Shown here: positions 10,151-20,164 of the stretch, piece by piece | Layout of the letters: each line of letters begins with the position of its first letter | How positions within the stretch are numbered: position 1 is the first letter of the stretch | Assembly: GCA_963750995.1 (NCBI GenBank) | Contig: CAVVST010000002.1 | Span: forward strand, 806,001 to 870,000 | Direction: 5' to 3' | DNA: 64,000 nucleotides | Source of the DNA: CAVVST01 sp963750995 | GTDB lineage: Bacteria; Acidobacteriota; Vicinamibacteria; Vicinamibacterales; UBA2999 | Position numbers and translations under genes: made by a program | The notes under the pieces: generated by a model | What the model saw: only the letters and a program-made list of their open reading frames with translations | Told to the model about the DNA's origin: nothing | The model's database searches: none

Positions 10151-10276
10151 ATGGGCCTCACACCCGAGCAGGTGGAAGCCGAACTGGAACGCCTCGACCC
10201 CGCCTTTCGCCTGACACCTGAAGAACAGAAACAGCGCGACGCCGCCTTGCGGCTCGAAGAGGCGCGACGTGGATGA
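10151..10276 (+). CDS. 41-residue acidic peptide, first of an overlapping pair
   Basis: ATG 10151 is preceded by GAGGGAACG. The product begins MGLTPEQVEAELERLDPAFR and continues LTPEEQKQRDAALRLEEARR: charged, fully helical, with two LTPE caps. The stop overlaps the GTG start of the next gene by eight bases, typical of coupled pairs. Small acidic first gene plus larger second gene is the layout of many toxin-antitoxin modules, but neither product is recognised. Confidence 0.5.
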   Translation: MGLTPEQVEAELERLDPAFRLTPEEQKQRDAALRLEEARRG

Positions 10277-10718
10277 TCACATCGTGTGGCGACTCACCAA
10301 GCCGATTGCGGAGTCCTACGAACGCGGAGACCGTACCCTTCCCCATGCGCTCGCCCTCGTGCGCCGGATCTCAATCGCCTGCTCGCTGCCAACTCGCTTG
10401 CAGCTTCTCGGCCGAATGGCGCTCGTTGCGCTCGATCGGAACCCGCGGCCTCGTGCGCGCGGCGAGAGACTGCCGACGTATCCAAAGTGTGTCCGCGATG
10501 TCACAGCGGAACTCGTGTTGTGGCTCAAGGAGCAACATCCCGACGAGCGTTGGTCCGTCACCGCTTATCAAAAGTCCTCGCCGCTGATCGAGCGCGCACT
10601 TGAGACTCTCGCAGTCATTGAATGGTTCGGCGACCGGCCAACGCCGCGGACTGAAACCGTTGAAGATTTGGTGCAAGAGCGACAGCGCGAGCGCCGCAGA
10701 GTGCAAGCAACCACGTAG
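10269..10718 (+). CDS. Hypothetical 149-residue protein, second of an overlapping pair
   Basis: GTG start at 10269 inside the end of the preceding gene. The product is mixed alpha/beta-looking and basic, beginning MDDHIVWRLTKPIAESYERG. Its middle part AELVLWLKEQHPDERW, followed by ALETLAVIEWFGDRPTPRTE, has plausible helix and strand alternation. It has no signal peptide, membrane segment or known motif. It is intact in a region where most frames are broken, which argues for recent arrival or selection. Identity unknown. Confidence 0.5.
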   Translation: MDDHIVWRLTKPIAESYERGDRTLPHALALVRRISIACSLPTRLQLLGRMALVALDRNPRPRARGERLPTYPKCVRDVTAELVLWLKEQHPDERWSVTAYQKSSPLIERALETLAVIEWFGDRPTPRTETVEDLVQERQRERRRVQATT

Positions 10719-10793
10719 CACCACTTACCTCCGTCCAGATGGCATCTGGCCGTCGTATACTACGGCGCCCTACAGCGCAGTGTCTCATGTTGC

Positions 10794-11324
10794 ATGGCCA
10801 CGGCGTCGGCGATGAGCCCCAGCGCCGCGCTGATCATCGAAAAGCCGCAAATGCTCGAGGCGCTCCACTCACAGCCGTCTCTCGCCGATCGGTTCCTCTC
10901 GCACATGCTTGCCAGGAACATTCGGATTGAAGAAGACCTGGTCAATCAACTCTTCAATTTAAGCGAAAAACGGCTCGCGCGTGCATTGCTTCTCCTGGCG
11001 CGGTACGGCAAGGACGAGCAACTCCCGATTCCGAAGCTATCGCAGGACACGCTCGCCAAAATGGTGGGCACGACCCGCTCGCGTATCAACTTCTTCATGA
11101 ACAAGTTCCGAGACCTCGGATTCATTGATTACAACGGCGACATCAAGGTGCACAGGGCGCTGCTCACCGTCATCTTGACGATTGACGTGCACGCACGGTG
11201 CTCTGACTGCGCAGAGGTCCACGATTCGCAACGATATTGCTTCATAACGAGGCGGCGCAAGCCCGCCTCAAGGATGTGCTGGATAGAACAGCGCCGCTGT
11301 TCATCATGCGTTACTGTCCTGTAG
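10794..11324 (+). pseudogene. Crp/Fnr-family regulator lacking its sensor domain
   Basis: Contains only the dimerisation helix and winged helix of a Crp/Fnr protein: SLADRFLSHMLARNIRIEED, LSEKRLARALLLLARYG, then LSQDTLAKMVGTTRSRINFF and FRDLGFIDYNGDIKVHRALL. The family end is expected near residue 130 (about 11180). The frame runs on into CSDCAEVHDSQRY, which resembles the N-terminus of the zinc-ribbon protein at 38234 and is probably a fused fragment. The N-terminal cNMP-type domain is missing. Very similar to the C-terminal half of 6553-7179. Confidence 0.75.
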
Positions 11325-11579
11325 TTGATGTCCATGACTCACGACCAAGGACGTACCGTGGGCGTTGATACCGTCGACCGACTCCACGACATGATGGCCA
11401 AGCTGACAAACCGCTTGATCGAGGCTGAAGACATTCGTGTCCGGTTCTTAAAGGCGCGTGACGCGAACCGCTGGCCCCATCTGTGCTCCACGTCGCGGCT
11501 GTTCACCGACATTCAAAACCCCACCCTTAGTTCGAAGCTGGCGGTAACCGTGAGCACACTGAGGGCCATCCGGATATGA
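11325..11579 (+). CDS. Possible short hypothetical protein
   Basis: An 84-codon frame with one helical stretch (TVDRLHDMMAKLTNRLIEAE) and a nondescript tail. It overlaps the start of the AsmA-like gene by four bases. No family or strong ribosome site; it may be spurious. Confidence 0.25.
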   Translation: MMSMTHDQGRTVGVDTVDRLHDMMAKLTNRLIEAEDIRVRFLKARDANRWPHLCSTSRLFTDIQNPTLSSKLAVTVSTLRAIRI

Positions 11580-13170
11580 AGGCGCGGCTGATCCTCGGGG
11601 GTGTGCTCCTGGCAAGCGCGGTGGCGCTGTTCCTCCTCTGGTTCGGCCAGTCCACCGTGTGGGTGCGCGACCGCGTCGTCTCGGCCTTGAACGAGCGGTT
11701 TGCCAGCCAGGTGGAACTGGGGTCGCTACAGCTGTCGTTGCTACCTGCGCCCCCGCGCCTCCGGCACCGGCCTCGTCTTCCGTCACAACGGCCGGACGGA
11801 CGTGCCGCCGCTCGTCACGATCGGTAGCTTCGACGCAAGCGCGAGCGTCGTCGGGCTCGTCGGTCGGTCTGTGCGCCTCAGGGAGGTCAACATCAGCAGT
11901 CTCAATATCTACATCCCACGGCGTCGCCGTGCCGCTGATCCGCAGCCGGAGGAGCCCAACATCGAGGACCTGCAGGCCAAGAGGGTGCCTCCACCTGCCC
12001 TCCCGCCTCATCCCATACGAGCGCTCGCGCCGTCACCGATCGTCATTGACCGAGTGGTGGCGCGCTCGGCACGCCTCGAGATCCCATCCGTGCGACCTGG
12101 GCGGCTCTCGCGGATTTTCGAGATCCACGACCTCGCGATGGATCGCGTGGGTGGCCGGGAGCCTTGGCAATTCCGGGCCGGCATCACCAATCCGATTCCG
12201 CGTGGACGTGTCGAGACGACCGGCACCTTTGGTCCATGGGACGAGGACGAGCCGGATTTCACACCGCTGAGCGGCCAATACACCTTCAGCCGTGCTGACC
12301 TGGATGCGATCAAAGGGATCAGCGGGATCCTATCGTCCGTCGGCAAGTACAGCGGCGTGCTGCAGCGCATCGAAGTGGAGGGGCAGACCGAAATACCCGA
12401 TTTTTCGCTCGACGTCGCCGGCCAGCCTGTGTCGCTCGCGACGACATTCAAAGCCGTGGTGGACGGCACGAACGGCGACACGTGGCTCGAACGCGTGGAA
12501 GCGCGCCTCATGGAATCCACCGTCCTGGCCAACGGCGCCGTGGTGAGAACCGAGAACGTCCGGGGACGTGGCATCGTGCTCGACGTGCGGGTGAACGCCG
12601 GCCGAATCGAGGATCTCATGCGGCTGGCAGTGAAGGCCGAACAGTCGCCGTTGGTGGGCCGCGTGGACATGGAGACGAGCTTTCTCCTGCCGGCGGGGCC
12701 GCAGGACGTCGTCGATCGTCTGCGGCTCGATGGACGCTTTAGCCTGGCTGAGGCCCGCTTCACCAACCTTGACGTGCAAAAACGAATCAACGAGTTGAGC
12801 GAGCGTGGCCGGGCCGACGACAACGTGCTGAAGGAGGGCCAGAGCGTCGTGTCGAACTTTCGTGGTCGCTTCGTCCTGCGCGACGCCCTGCTGCGGCTCT
12901 CGGAGTTGCGGTTCAGCGTGCCTGGCGCTACCGTGCAACTGTCGGGTTCATACGATCTCCATCGCGAGCTCATCGAGTTCCGAGGGGACTTGCTGCTCGA
13001 GGCGAAGCCTCGCCGACATGACGAGCGGTGTCAAGTCGCTGCTTGCCCGGCTCGCGCAGCCGTTCTTCCGCGGTCCCAACGGCGGCACCCGCCTGCCGAT
13101 TCGCATCACAGGCACGCGGTCCCGGCCCTCGTTCCGTCTCGATGTCGGTCGCGTGTTTGGCCGCGACTAG
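11576..13170 (+). pseudogene. AsmA/DUF748-like envelope protein, two frameshifts
   Basis: About 530 residues when frames are joined. From ATG 11576 an N-terminal anchor (LILGGVLLASAVALFLLWFG) leads into RVVSALNERFASQVELGSLQ, typical of AsmA-type lipid-transport-related proteins. The frame shifts near 11750, continues as a long beta-rich domain (TGTFGPWDEDEPDFTPLSGQ; LEVEG-type repeats), and shifts again near 13010 to end MTSGVKSLLARLAQPFFRGP and SFRLDVGRVFGRD. Proteins of this class sit in the inner membrane facing the periplasm. The family assignment is from overall pattern; the substrate is unknown. Confidence 0.65.
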
Positions 13171-13412
13171 TCGCCTCCAAGCCTCCGTACCAGGTGTCCG
13201 TGATCCGACGCGGGCCGTGCCCGAAGCCTCGTGGGTGTACAAGATTGCACCAGCTCTACGGCAGCAACGGCGCTTCGCGCGCGATCTAGCCCTTATCGGA
13301 CGGCCTGTCACTTTGTGAACAGCCAAATTCAGTCGATGCGCATACTGTCGTTTGCCAGAATCAGATCGGCTGCCCTGTTGATCCTGTGGATGATTGCGGG
13401 ACAGGATCGCGC

Positions 13413-14442
13413 ATGCTGGCTGCGCTCGTCGTCCTGCTCCGATCCCTCGCGCTGATCTGCTGTGGACACCGAGCGGTCGCGTTCGAGAATCTGGCACTCC
13501 GTCAGCAGTTAGCGGTGTTCAGGCGGACCGTGAAGCGTTCCCAACTACGCCCATAGAGACCGACTATTTTGGATGCTGCTCGCCAACACGTGGCGGGATT
13601 GGCGTACGGCCCTGGTAGTCGTGCACCCTGACACCGTCGTGCGTTGGCATCGGCAATGGCTTCGCCGCCAGTGGACGCGGCTCTCAGCGCGGGGCCTTCC
13701 CGGCCGCCCGAACACAAATGCAGCCATTCGGACACTCGTGATGAAGATCGCCGCCGCGAATCCGCTCTGGGGCGCTCCTCGGATCCACGGCGAGTTGGGC
13801 TAATCTGGGCGTTGAGGTCTCGGAGCGAACCGTTTCCAGGCTTGTGCGGCGGCCGCGCCGCCCGCCGTCGCAGACATGGCGAACCTTCCTCACGAATCAC
13901 GTCACCGCACTGGGCTCGATCGATTTCTTCACCGTACCGACCGTCACCGGTCGAGTCCTGTTCGTCTTCATCGTCCTTCTCCACCACCGCCGGCGGATGG
14001 TTCATTTCAACATCACCGAGCATCCGACGGCCGCGTGGACGGCGCAGCAAGTCGTTGATGCGTTTCCTGATGACACGGCGCCACGCTGGTTGTTGCGCGA
14101 TCGCGACGCGATCTACGGCGAGGCGTTCCGCCAGCGAGTCGCTGGCATGGGTATCGAGGAGGTCGTGTCGGCTCCGTCCAGTCCATGGCAGAACCCGTAT
14201 GCGGAGAGGCTGATTGGATCAATCAGGCGCGACTGCCTGAACCACGTGGTGGTGTTCGGTGAGCAGCATTTGCGCCGAGTTCTGACCGGCTATTTGCGTA
14301 CTATCACGGATCGCGCACGCATCTCTCGTTGGCGAAAGATGCGCCAACGCCGCGACGCGTGCAAGGCGTCACCGAGGGTGACGTGATCGCAATCCGGGAA
14401 GTCGGCGGCTTACACCACCGTTACGAACGACGCGCCGCCTGA
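13413..14442 (+). pseudogene. Integrase-core transposase, several frameshifts
   Basis: An IS3/IS481-like transposase reconstructed across at least three shifts (near 13550, 13800 and 14300). Blocks in order: MLAALVVLLRSLALICCGHR, RDWRTALVVVHPDTVVRWHR, NPLWGAPRIHGELG, then the DDE core with GSIDFFTVPTVTGRVLFVF, DRDAIYGEAFRQRV and SSPWQNPYAERLIGSIRRDC (catalytic Glu). The last shift leads to YYHGSRTHLSLAKDAPTPR and a stop at 14440. It is a different family from the IS at 640-2279. I could not define terminal repeats. Confidence 0.75.
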
Positions 14443-14615
14443 CGTGATTTCGTCGGCTGCGCCAGTGCACGTCTCAACGCAGCTGACGTGCGCGCCGAAC
14501 GCACGCCCGTCTCAACGCCGAGCCTGCCAGTCATCGTGATTATCGCGGCGATCACCTCCCGAGAAGTCGCGATAGTGACCGACAACAGCGCCGCGCCGAT
14601 TTTGGCGAACCACAA

Positions 14616-14735
14616 GTTGCTGAACGACGTGCACGAGATCGCCGCGCGCGTCGAAATCGGGCGCAGCTCCTGCATCTGACGATCGGTCAGCAGCCGGTCG
14701 ATAGCCCGGAACTCGTAGTACTGATACTCGCTCAT
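14616..14735 (-). pseudogene. N-terminal fragment of a conserved hypothetical protein
   Basis: The first 40 residues (MSEYQYYEFRAIDRLLTDRQ then MQELRPISTRAAISCTSFSN) match a conserved bacterial protein of unknown function that normally continues for several hundred residues. After 14616 the reading frame continues in unrelated text, so the gene is truncated. It starts 10 bases downstream of the small protein at 14745, suggesting a former operon. Confidence 0.6.
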
Positions 14736-14744
14736 CGGTCCCCG

Positions 14745-15131
14745 CTACCAGCGTCCTCGCGCCCATCGACGATAGGCCTCGATCCACTCCCATCCAACCG
14801 GCAGCGGATGCGGCAACGGCAACTCGAGAATCGGGATCGCCTGTCGTTCACGCCCTCGGTAGCACACCGCGACAATGTTTCCCGATGCGGTGACGTCGAT
14901 CTTCCTCACGGTAACGATCGTTCCCAGCACCACGGTCTCGAACGGAAGCGCGAGGTGTTGCTCGATGGTGGCGTGAAATCCCACGGCCTGCTCGGCTTCG
15001 TTGTACGCATCGACGATGGCTTCCTCGATCATTGCGTCGAGGCGGCCCGACGGGATCCTGGGGCGCACAGTTGTCTTCCGTGCCTTGCGGTCTCGGTTGC
15101 CGTGCCTCGTCACGTCTCCTCCCGCCAGCAC
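14745..15131 (-). CDS. Conserved hypothetical protein (calcium-binding-annotated family)
   Basis: 128 residues from the longest start; ATG 15032 (MIEEAIVDAYNEAEQAVGFH) is equally likely because conservation begins there. The core continues FETVVLGTIVTVRKIDVTAS and GRERQAIPILELPLPHPLPV to EWIEAYRRWARGRW. I recognise it as a small protein often found just upstream of the MSEYQYYEF protein, sometimes annotated as calcium-binding without experimental support that I know of. Intact. Confidence 0.65.
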   Translation of the reverse strand: MLAGGDVTRHGNRDRKARKTTVRPRIPSGRLDAMIEEAIVDAYNEAEQAVGFHATIEQHLALPFETVVLGTIVTVRKIDVTASGNIVAVCYRGRERQAIPILELPLPHPLPVGWEWIEAYRRWARGRW

Positions 15132-15334
15132 TCGGCTGCTCCAGCGAGGCAGTGCGCCGCTCTGAAGTGCTCGGAAGCACCAGGGCTTCAGAGTCTATTT
15201 CAGGCTTATCGACCTGCCAGTTCAGTTGAGGCGGAAGGCAAGCCCCTCGTGTGAAGCAGGATATGCGTTCAGGGCATTGTCACCGTCGACGACGGCGGTG
15301 ATGCGGGGAACAGCGGCTCTCTCCTCGCGGCGGC

Positions 15335-15352
15335 CATGCCAAATATGGCATG
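15335..15352. promoter_or_regulatory. Operator-like palindrome before the toxin-antitoxin genes
   Basis: CATGCC-AAATAT-GGCATG, perfect 6-bp arms, ending 12 bases before the toxin start codon. It is well placed for autoregulation by the downstream XRE-type antitoxin, as is usual for HigBA-like systems. Confidence 0.5.
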
Positions 15353-15364
15353 ATTGGCAGGAAG

Positions 15365-15728
15365 ATGCCGGCGCCACCCCTGAGGCCCGTGGTCTGGCTC
15401 GGCGATTCGCTGCGGGAGCTGAGGACGTTCCCGGCCGCGGTCCAGGACGAGATGGGCTATGCGATTTACCTGGCTCAGCGTGGCGACAAAACACGTGTCG
15501 GCCAAGCCGCTGAAGGGGCTGGGAGCGGGTGTGCTGGAGGTCGTCTCGAATCATCGCGGCGACACGTTCCGCTCCGTGTACACGCTCCGATTCGGCGATC
15601 GCGTGTTCGTGCTGCACGCGTTCCAGAAGAAGTCGAAGAGCGGCATCGCAACGCCGAAGGCTGAGATCGAGCTGATCAAGCAGCGTCTGAAGCAGGCCAT
15701 TGAGATCGCAAGAAGAAGGAGTAGACCG
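15365..15728 (+). pseudogene. RelE/HigB-like toxin (Gp49 family), frameshifted
   Basis: An mRNA-interferase-type toxin reading frame from ATG 15365 (RBS GCAGGAAG). First part: RPVVWLGDSLRELRTFPAAV, then DEMGYAIYLAQRGDK. One extra A near 15490 shifts the frame to KPLKGLGAGVLEVVSNHRGD, FRSVYTLRFGDRVFVLHAFQ and KKSKSGIATPKAEIELIKQR, the family signature. The second part runs in frame straight into the antitoxin gene with no stop, so a second indel near 15710 probably removed the toxin stop codon. Not functional as read. Confidence 0.8.
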
Positions 15729-16049
15729 ATGGCGCGGAAGGACTACATCGTCGGGAGCGGCAACGTCTTCGAGGACCTCGGGCACCCGCGCCCCGCGGAG
15801 GCACTCGCGAAGGCCGAGCTCGTGCGCAAGATTGCCGCGCTCATCGCCGAGCGCGGTCTCACTCAGGCCTCCGCCGCTGAACTTCTGAAGATCGACCAGC
15901 CGAAAGTGTCGGCCCTGGTCCGGGGCCGGCTTGCAGGGTTTTCGCTCGATCGCCTCGTGCGGTTCCTCGTGTTGCTCGGCAGCGACGTGGAGATTGTCGT
16001 GAAGCCGCGCAAGCGGGCGACGGTCCGCGCACGGGTGCTGGTGGCCTGA
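15729..16049 (+). CDS. HigA-like XRE-family antitoxin
   Basis: 106 residues from ATG 15729, with AAGGAG eight bases upstream. It would bind the adjacent toxin and repress the operon. The helix-turn-helix covers about residues 40-80: KIAALIAERGLTQASAAELL followed by DQPKVSALVRGRLAGFSLDR. The basic end VVKPRKRATVRARVLVA is usual. The upstream frame is continuous with it, producing an apparent toxin-antitoxin fusion. Intact by itself. Confidence 0.85.
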   Translation: MARKDYIVGSGNVFEDLGHPRPAEALAKAELVRKIAALIAERGLTQASAAELLKIDQPKVSALVRGRLAGFSLDRLVRFLVLLGSDVEIVVKPRKRATVRARVLVA

Positions 16050-16058
16050 GATCCCGTC

Positions 16059-16080
16059 CGAAATTTGTATACAGATTTCG
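16059..16080. promoter_or_regulatory. 22-bp dyad with TGTATACA core
   Basis: CGAAAT-T-TGTATACA-G-ATTTCG: 6-bp arms and an 8-bp perfect core with only one mismatched pair. It begins nine bases after the antitoxin stop and lies between it and the convergent TonB receptor. Too AT-rich and lacking a T-run for a terminator; it looks more like a protein-binding site. Confidence 0.45.
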
Positions 16081-16209
16081 AACAGCCTTCACGATGGATC
16101 GCCGGTCAGGCTCCGAAGTGGCCGATTATGGATAGGTTGCGTGGAGTGGGGTTCACGCCGCCGTGATCAGGAAGTTGCGAATTCCGTCCCTGACACCCAG
16201 CCAACGAGA

Positions 16210-18805
16210 TCAGAACCGGAAACGCACGCCGAACGAGGGCAGCAGCGGCAATGACCCCTCTCGAGTCGTAGTCACGCGCGGTCGATCCGAGGCCGGATCG
16301 TAGACCAGCTCCGTGCTCAAGCTGCCGGCGTTGTCCCGGTTCAGCAGATTGATGACCTCGACATAGAGTTGCCAGCGGCTGTTCTGCCACCGCGGCCGGA
16401 ATGTCACCCGCAGGTCCACGCGCGCGAAGATCGGCAGGCGTCCGGAATTCAGGTTGCCCGCGTCGCCGTAGTCCGCCGTCCACACCGGCAGGCCCACGGC
16501 GTCCCGCTGGGGAATCAGCTCCGTCGCGTTGCCGTCGCCGTCGACGTCGCCGGTGTCTGCGAAGCGCAGCCACGCGCACGCCGAGCGGCACCGAGTACGG
16601 AAAACCCGATTGCACGCGCACGGTCGTGCCGAGCTCGATCAACCGGCTCACGCGGTAGTTTCCGACGAGGCTCAGCGCGTGTGGGCGATCGTAGTCGGAC
16701 GCGTACGTCCGTCCATATGCCGTCGTCTCGGCGCGACCCCAGGTGTAGGACATCCAGCCGTTCACACGATCCGTCGCCGAACGCGCCTGTCGCGCGAGAT
16801 ACAGCTCGACGCCGTATGCGCGGCCGGTGCCATCGTTTCCTGGCAATACTGGTGATCTGCGGCGTGTTCGGACGCTGATCGGCGAGGCCCAGCGGAAAGT
16901 CGTAGGTCGCCACGCGGGCGGCGAGCTCGTCCGGGGTTTCGAGCCGGCCGACCATCAGCCGGTCGAAGCGCTTGTAGTAGCCTTCGACGCGCGCGAGGAG
17001 CCCGGGGCCGAAGGTGCGCTCGAGTCCGACCAGCCCGTGCCAGGCGCGCTCGCTCCGCAGTCCGAGCGCGTCGGCGTTGCTCAGGTCGACGAAGTAGTCC
17101 GACTGCAGCAGCTTCTCGTAGCCCGGGCTCTGGGTGAACAGCCCGCCGGCGAGCGCGAAGGCGCATGCCGCTGTTGATATCGGCGACCAAGCGCCATGCG
17201 CGGCGACGCCACGACCTCGCCGGCCAGCCCGCTCCAATCGAGGCGCAGCCCCGGCTCCGCCCGCAATCGTGGCGTAAGCGTCCATCGATCGGTCAGCCAC
17301 GCGCCGGCCCGCCAGGCGGATCGTGACGAGTCGAGCAATGCTGGCAGCCCCGCGCCGCCCAGCGCGCTGGATCCGTTCGCTTCGTCGGGATTGCGGTCGC
17401 CCGTGATCGTCCATCCCCAGCCTGTTTGCAGCGCGTGGCCCTCGAATCCCGTCTCCAGCAGGTGCGCCGCCGAGACCTTGATCATCGTCTCCTGGCGCAC
17501 CGCGACGTCACGCACCTCCAGGCCGCGGGTGAAGACGACGTTCGCGAACGGTTGCGCGTCATCGTCCGGACGGTTCGAGCGGCGCGCGCCGCTGGTGAAG
17601 TCGCCGTCGAAGTCCAGCGTTTCGCGATTGCGGTACCAGGAGACGGTGGTGTTGCTCGACGCCCGCGTGCCAATCGGCGACGAGAACGAGACGGCGGCCA
17701 GATCGTTGTGCGTGCTGGACTGCAGCCGCAGCCTCTCGCCTTCGACGTCGCCTTCGAGGTCCGCGTCCGTGCTCTCGCGGCTCGCGAGGCCGAAGAGCGT
17801 CAGCCGCTGCCCTGGCCGCGGCGACCAGACGGCTTTGGCTTGCGCGTCGGTGAATCCCGGGAGATCGGTGTCGACGAGCGGCTCGGCAATCAGGTCGTAG
17901 TAGGTCCGCCGGCCGGTGACCAGCCACGATCCGCTCGCCCCGTCCGGGAGCTTGCCTTCGGTGACGATGTTGGCGTCGGTGAACGCCATGGTGGCGGAGC
18001 CGGTGAGGCGCTGCCTGCTCCGTTCCCGCGCGGTTCTCGATGACGAGAATCGATGACAGGCGATCGCCGTACTTGGCGTTGAACCCGCCGGCCGTCAACT
18101 CGAAGCTCTCGACGGTCTCGGGGTTGAAAGCGCTGGTCAATCCGAACAGGCGATAGGGATTGTGAATCTCGACGCCGTCCATCAGGGTGAGATTCTGGTC
18201 GGGCCCGCCGCCGCGCACGCTCAAGCGGCTGTCGAAATCGTTCACCGCGGCTACGCCCGGCAAGCGTTTGCAGCACGTGGTAAATGTTCTCTCCGGCGCC
18301 CGCGACGCTTCGGACCTCGAGCGGCGATACCTCGATCGTCGAGGGAGCCGCGTTCTCCACCTGGCCGGCCGGCACCTGCACCGAAACGGCCTCGTTGTAC
18401 CTGCCGACCTTGAGCTCGAGCGTGATCGTCACCCCGCTATTGGCGCTCAGAAGGAGATCATTCACTTGCGCGGGCGCGAACCCCGCCCGCTGCGCGGTCA
18501 CCGAATAGCTGCCTGCGGGCAGCATCCGCATCGAGAACGAGCCTTGGGCGTCGGACATGGTCTGACGCTGGAGCCCCGTGGCGGCGTTGGCCGCGATCAC
18601 CTGAACGTCCGGCAGCGCGGCGCCGGATTCATCGACCACGATACCGGACAGGGTCGCCGTCTCGGACTGCCCGTGTACGGGTCGGGCCGCGACGACAGCA
18701 GATGATCGCTATGAGCAGCCCTCGTCCGACGATCGAACTGACCCAGTTCCCGCAAGTTCCGCGATGAGCAAGACGTTTCCCCCGGTCCAAGTGCATGGCT
18801 GCCAT
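16210..18805 (-). pseudogene. TonB-dependent receptor with carboxypeptidase-regulatory domain, multiple frameshifts
   Basis: An outer-membrane active transporter of about 860 residues if repaired. It opens with a signal-type N-terminus at about 18800, then a carboxypeptidase-regulatory (CarboxypepD_reg) domain: LSGIVVDESGAALPDVQVIA and GSFSMRMLPAGSYSVTAQRA. The plug follows (RSVAGAGENIYHVLQTLAG; LSVRGGGPDQNLTLMDGVEI; NAKYGDRLSS), then barrel strands ending WQLYVEVINLLNRDNAGSLS and LPLLPSFGVRFRF with terminal Phe. Frames switch near 18700, 18270, 18000, 17150, 16850 and 16560. The substrate is not predictable. Six shifts indicate a dead gene or locally poor sequence. Confidence 0.8.
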
Positions 18806-19137
18806 ATAGACGGTGCTCGCGCCCACGATGTTCATCGGACCGGTTGATCCGGGCAGCTGATGAGCCAGGGTCGAAAATCTCTCACACCAGCCACGAAATT
18901 TGGCCTTAAGAATCAGTGATTTGCAGCCGGAACGATCGCTGGGACGCATCCCGGCCCGCGCAGGCGACCCACCCCACGACGCACGGAAAGACGAACACGG
19001 CTGTGGCCAGCACGGGCGCATGTCTCCCCTCGCGCAACCACGAGCCTCAGGCGATCGTTTCAACGAGCCGGACTATCGGGCGCGCCCCGGCCGATCCCCC
19101 TGGGCAGTCATGTCACATTCCGAAGCCCTATCCCGTC

Positions 19138-19496
19138 TCACCGTTGGAGGCAGGTGCCCACGGCGATCGACGCGTACAGCGAGTCATGACACTCCTCGCA
19201 GTCGTCGTAGTGGTCCGGAATCAGTCCGAGCAACGCGCCGACGCCAGCTCCGATGAGCAGCCGTTCCAGACCGTGTCGCGTGCCTGGGCCGGCTGTGGGG
19301 CTGCTTGCGCCAACACCGGGTCCTCCTCGTAGGTTCCCGAGCGAGCCACCGCCAGAACGGCACGGGAACTCGAATCTCCCACAACTTGCTGTGCCGCGGC
19401 GTTGCCGAGCTGAGCGTCGGCTTTGAATGGGACCGCAGCGATGAATGCGGCCAAGAGCAGCGTTCTCAGTCGTGGATATTTCGACTCGTGTATCAC
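19138..19496 (-). pseudogene. Small secreted protein, frameshifted
   Basis: Starts MIHESKYPRLRTLLLAAFIA with a signal peptide ending near ADAQ. The frame continues to about 19265, then shifts to LIGAGVGALLGLIPDHYDDC and ends CHDSLYASIAVGTCLQR. The glycine-rich hydrophobic segment followed by a Cys-containing tail resembles small envelope glycine-zipper proteins. No named family. Confidence 0.4.
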
Positions 19497-19552
19497 ACGT
19501 GCCTCCGTGGTTGGCCCTCAGCTGCCAATGTGCAGGACCCACCTAAAGAGGC

Positions 19553-20077
19553 TCACCCACTACTGCGGCCCTCGCTTTCATCCCGGTGCCGCGATGTCCT
19601 CAATCGGCTGAAGCCCGGATGCACACCAGGTCTCAGGCCCTGATCTGCGGCAATGCGCTCCAGGAGCGCCGCGAGTTGTGCCCGCTCCTTGTCAGTGAGC
19701 GCAGCGCAGAGCGCGTCCTGATGCTCCCGGGCGAGTCGCCCGATCACTTTGAACGCCTCTCGCCCCTCGTCCGTCAGAAACAGAGCGTAACTGCGCCGAT
19801 CGTTCGGGTTGTCGCGACGTTCGATCAAGCCTCGCGCTTCGAGTTCATCAATGAGGACAACCAGGCGGCTGGCCAGCACCTGCAGCGCTTCGCCAAGCGC
19901 CTGCTGGGTGACGCCTTCCGAGGCCTGCACGAAGCGCAGGACGCCCGCGTGTGCGGGCGACAGCCCGATGGTCTGAAGGCGCTCGCCGAATTTGGCCGCG
20001 GCATGGGCGCCCACCTGGGCCAGTAGAAATGCAGGTGATGAAGCGCCCCGTACACGAGAGCCTTTGTCTACCCTCAC
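19553..20077 (-). CDS. MarR-family transcription regulator
   Basis: 174 residues, intact. Winged helix at about residues 45-110: GLSPAHAGVLRFVQASEGVT, QALGEALQVLASRLVVLIDE, LEARGLIERRDNPNDRRSYA with the wing DRRSY and LTDEGREAF. The C-terminal helix forms the dimer interface. It is divergent from the membrane-protein gene at 20165, with a palindrome between them, so it probably represses that gene and itself. The ligand is unknown. Confidence 0.92.
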   Translation of the reverse strand: MRVDKGSRVRGASSPAFLLAQVGAHAAAKFGERLQTIGLSPAHAGVLRFVQASEGVTQQALGEALQVLASRLVVLIDELEARGLIERRDNPNDRRSYALFLTDEGREAFKVIGRLAREHQDALCAALTDKERAQLAALLERIAADQGLRPGVHPGFSRLRTSRHRDESEGRSSG

Positions 20078-20111
20078 GCACCCTCCGAATCATTTCCGGA
20101 ATTGTACCAGT

Positions 20112-20132
20112 TGACAATCATTCATATTGTGA
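20112..20132. promoter_or_regulatory. MarR-type operator palindrome
   Basis: TGACAAT-CATTCAT-ATTGTGA: seven-base arms with one mismatch, AT-rich, centred in the 87-bp gap between the divergent marR-type gene and the membrane-protein gene. Size and place fit a MarR dimer site. Confidence 0.6.
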
Positions 20133-20164
20133 ATTATTTTGACCGAGCACGATTGGAGGGCCAT

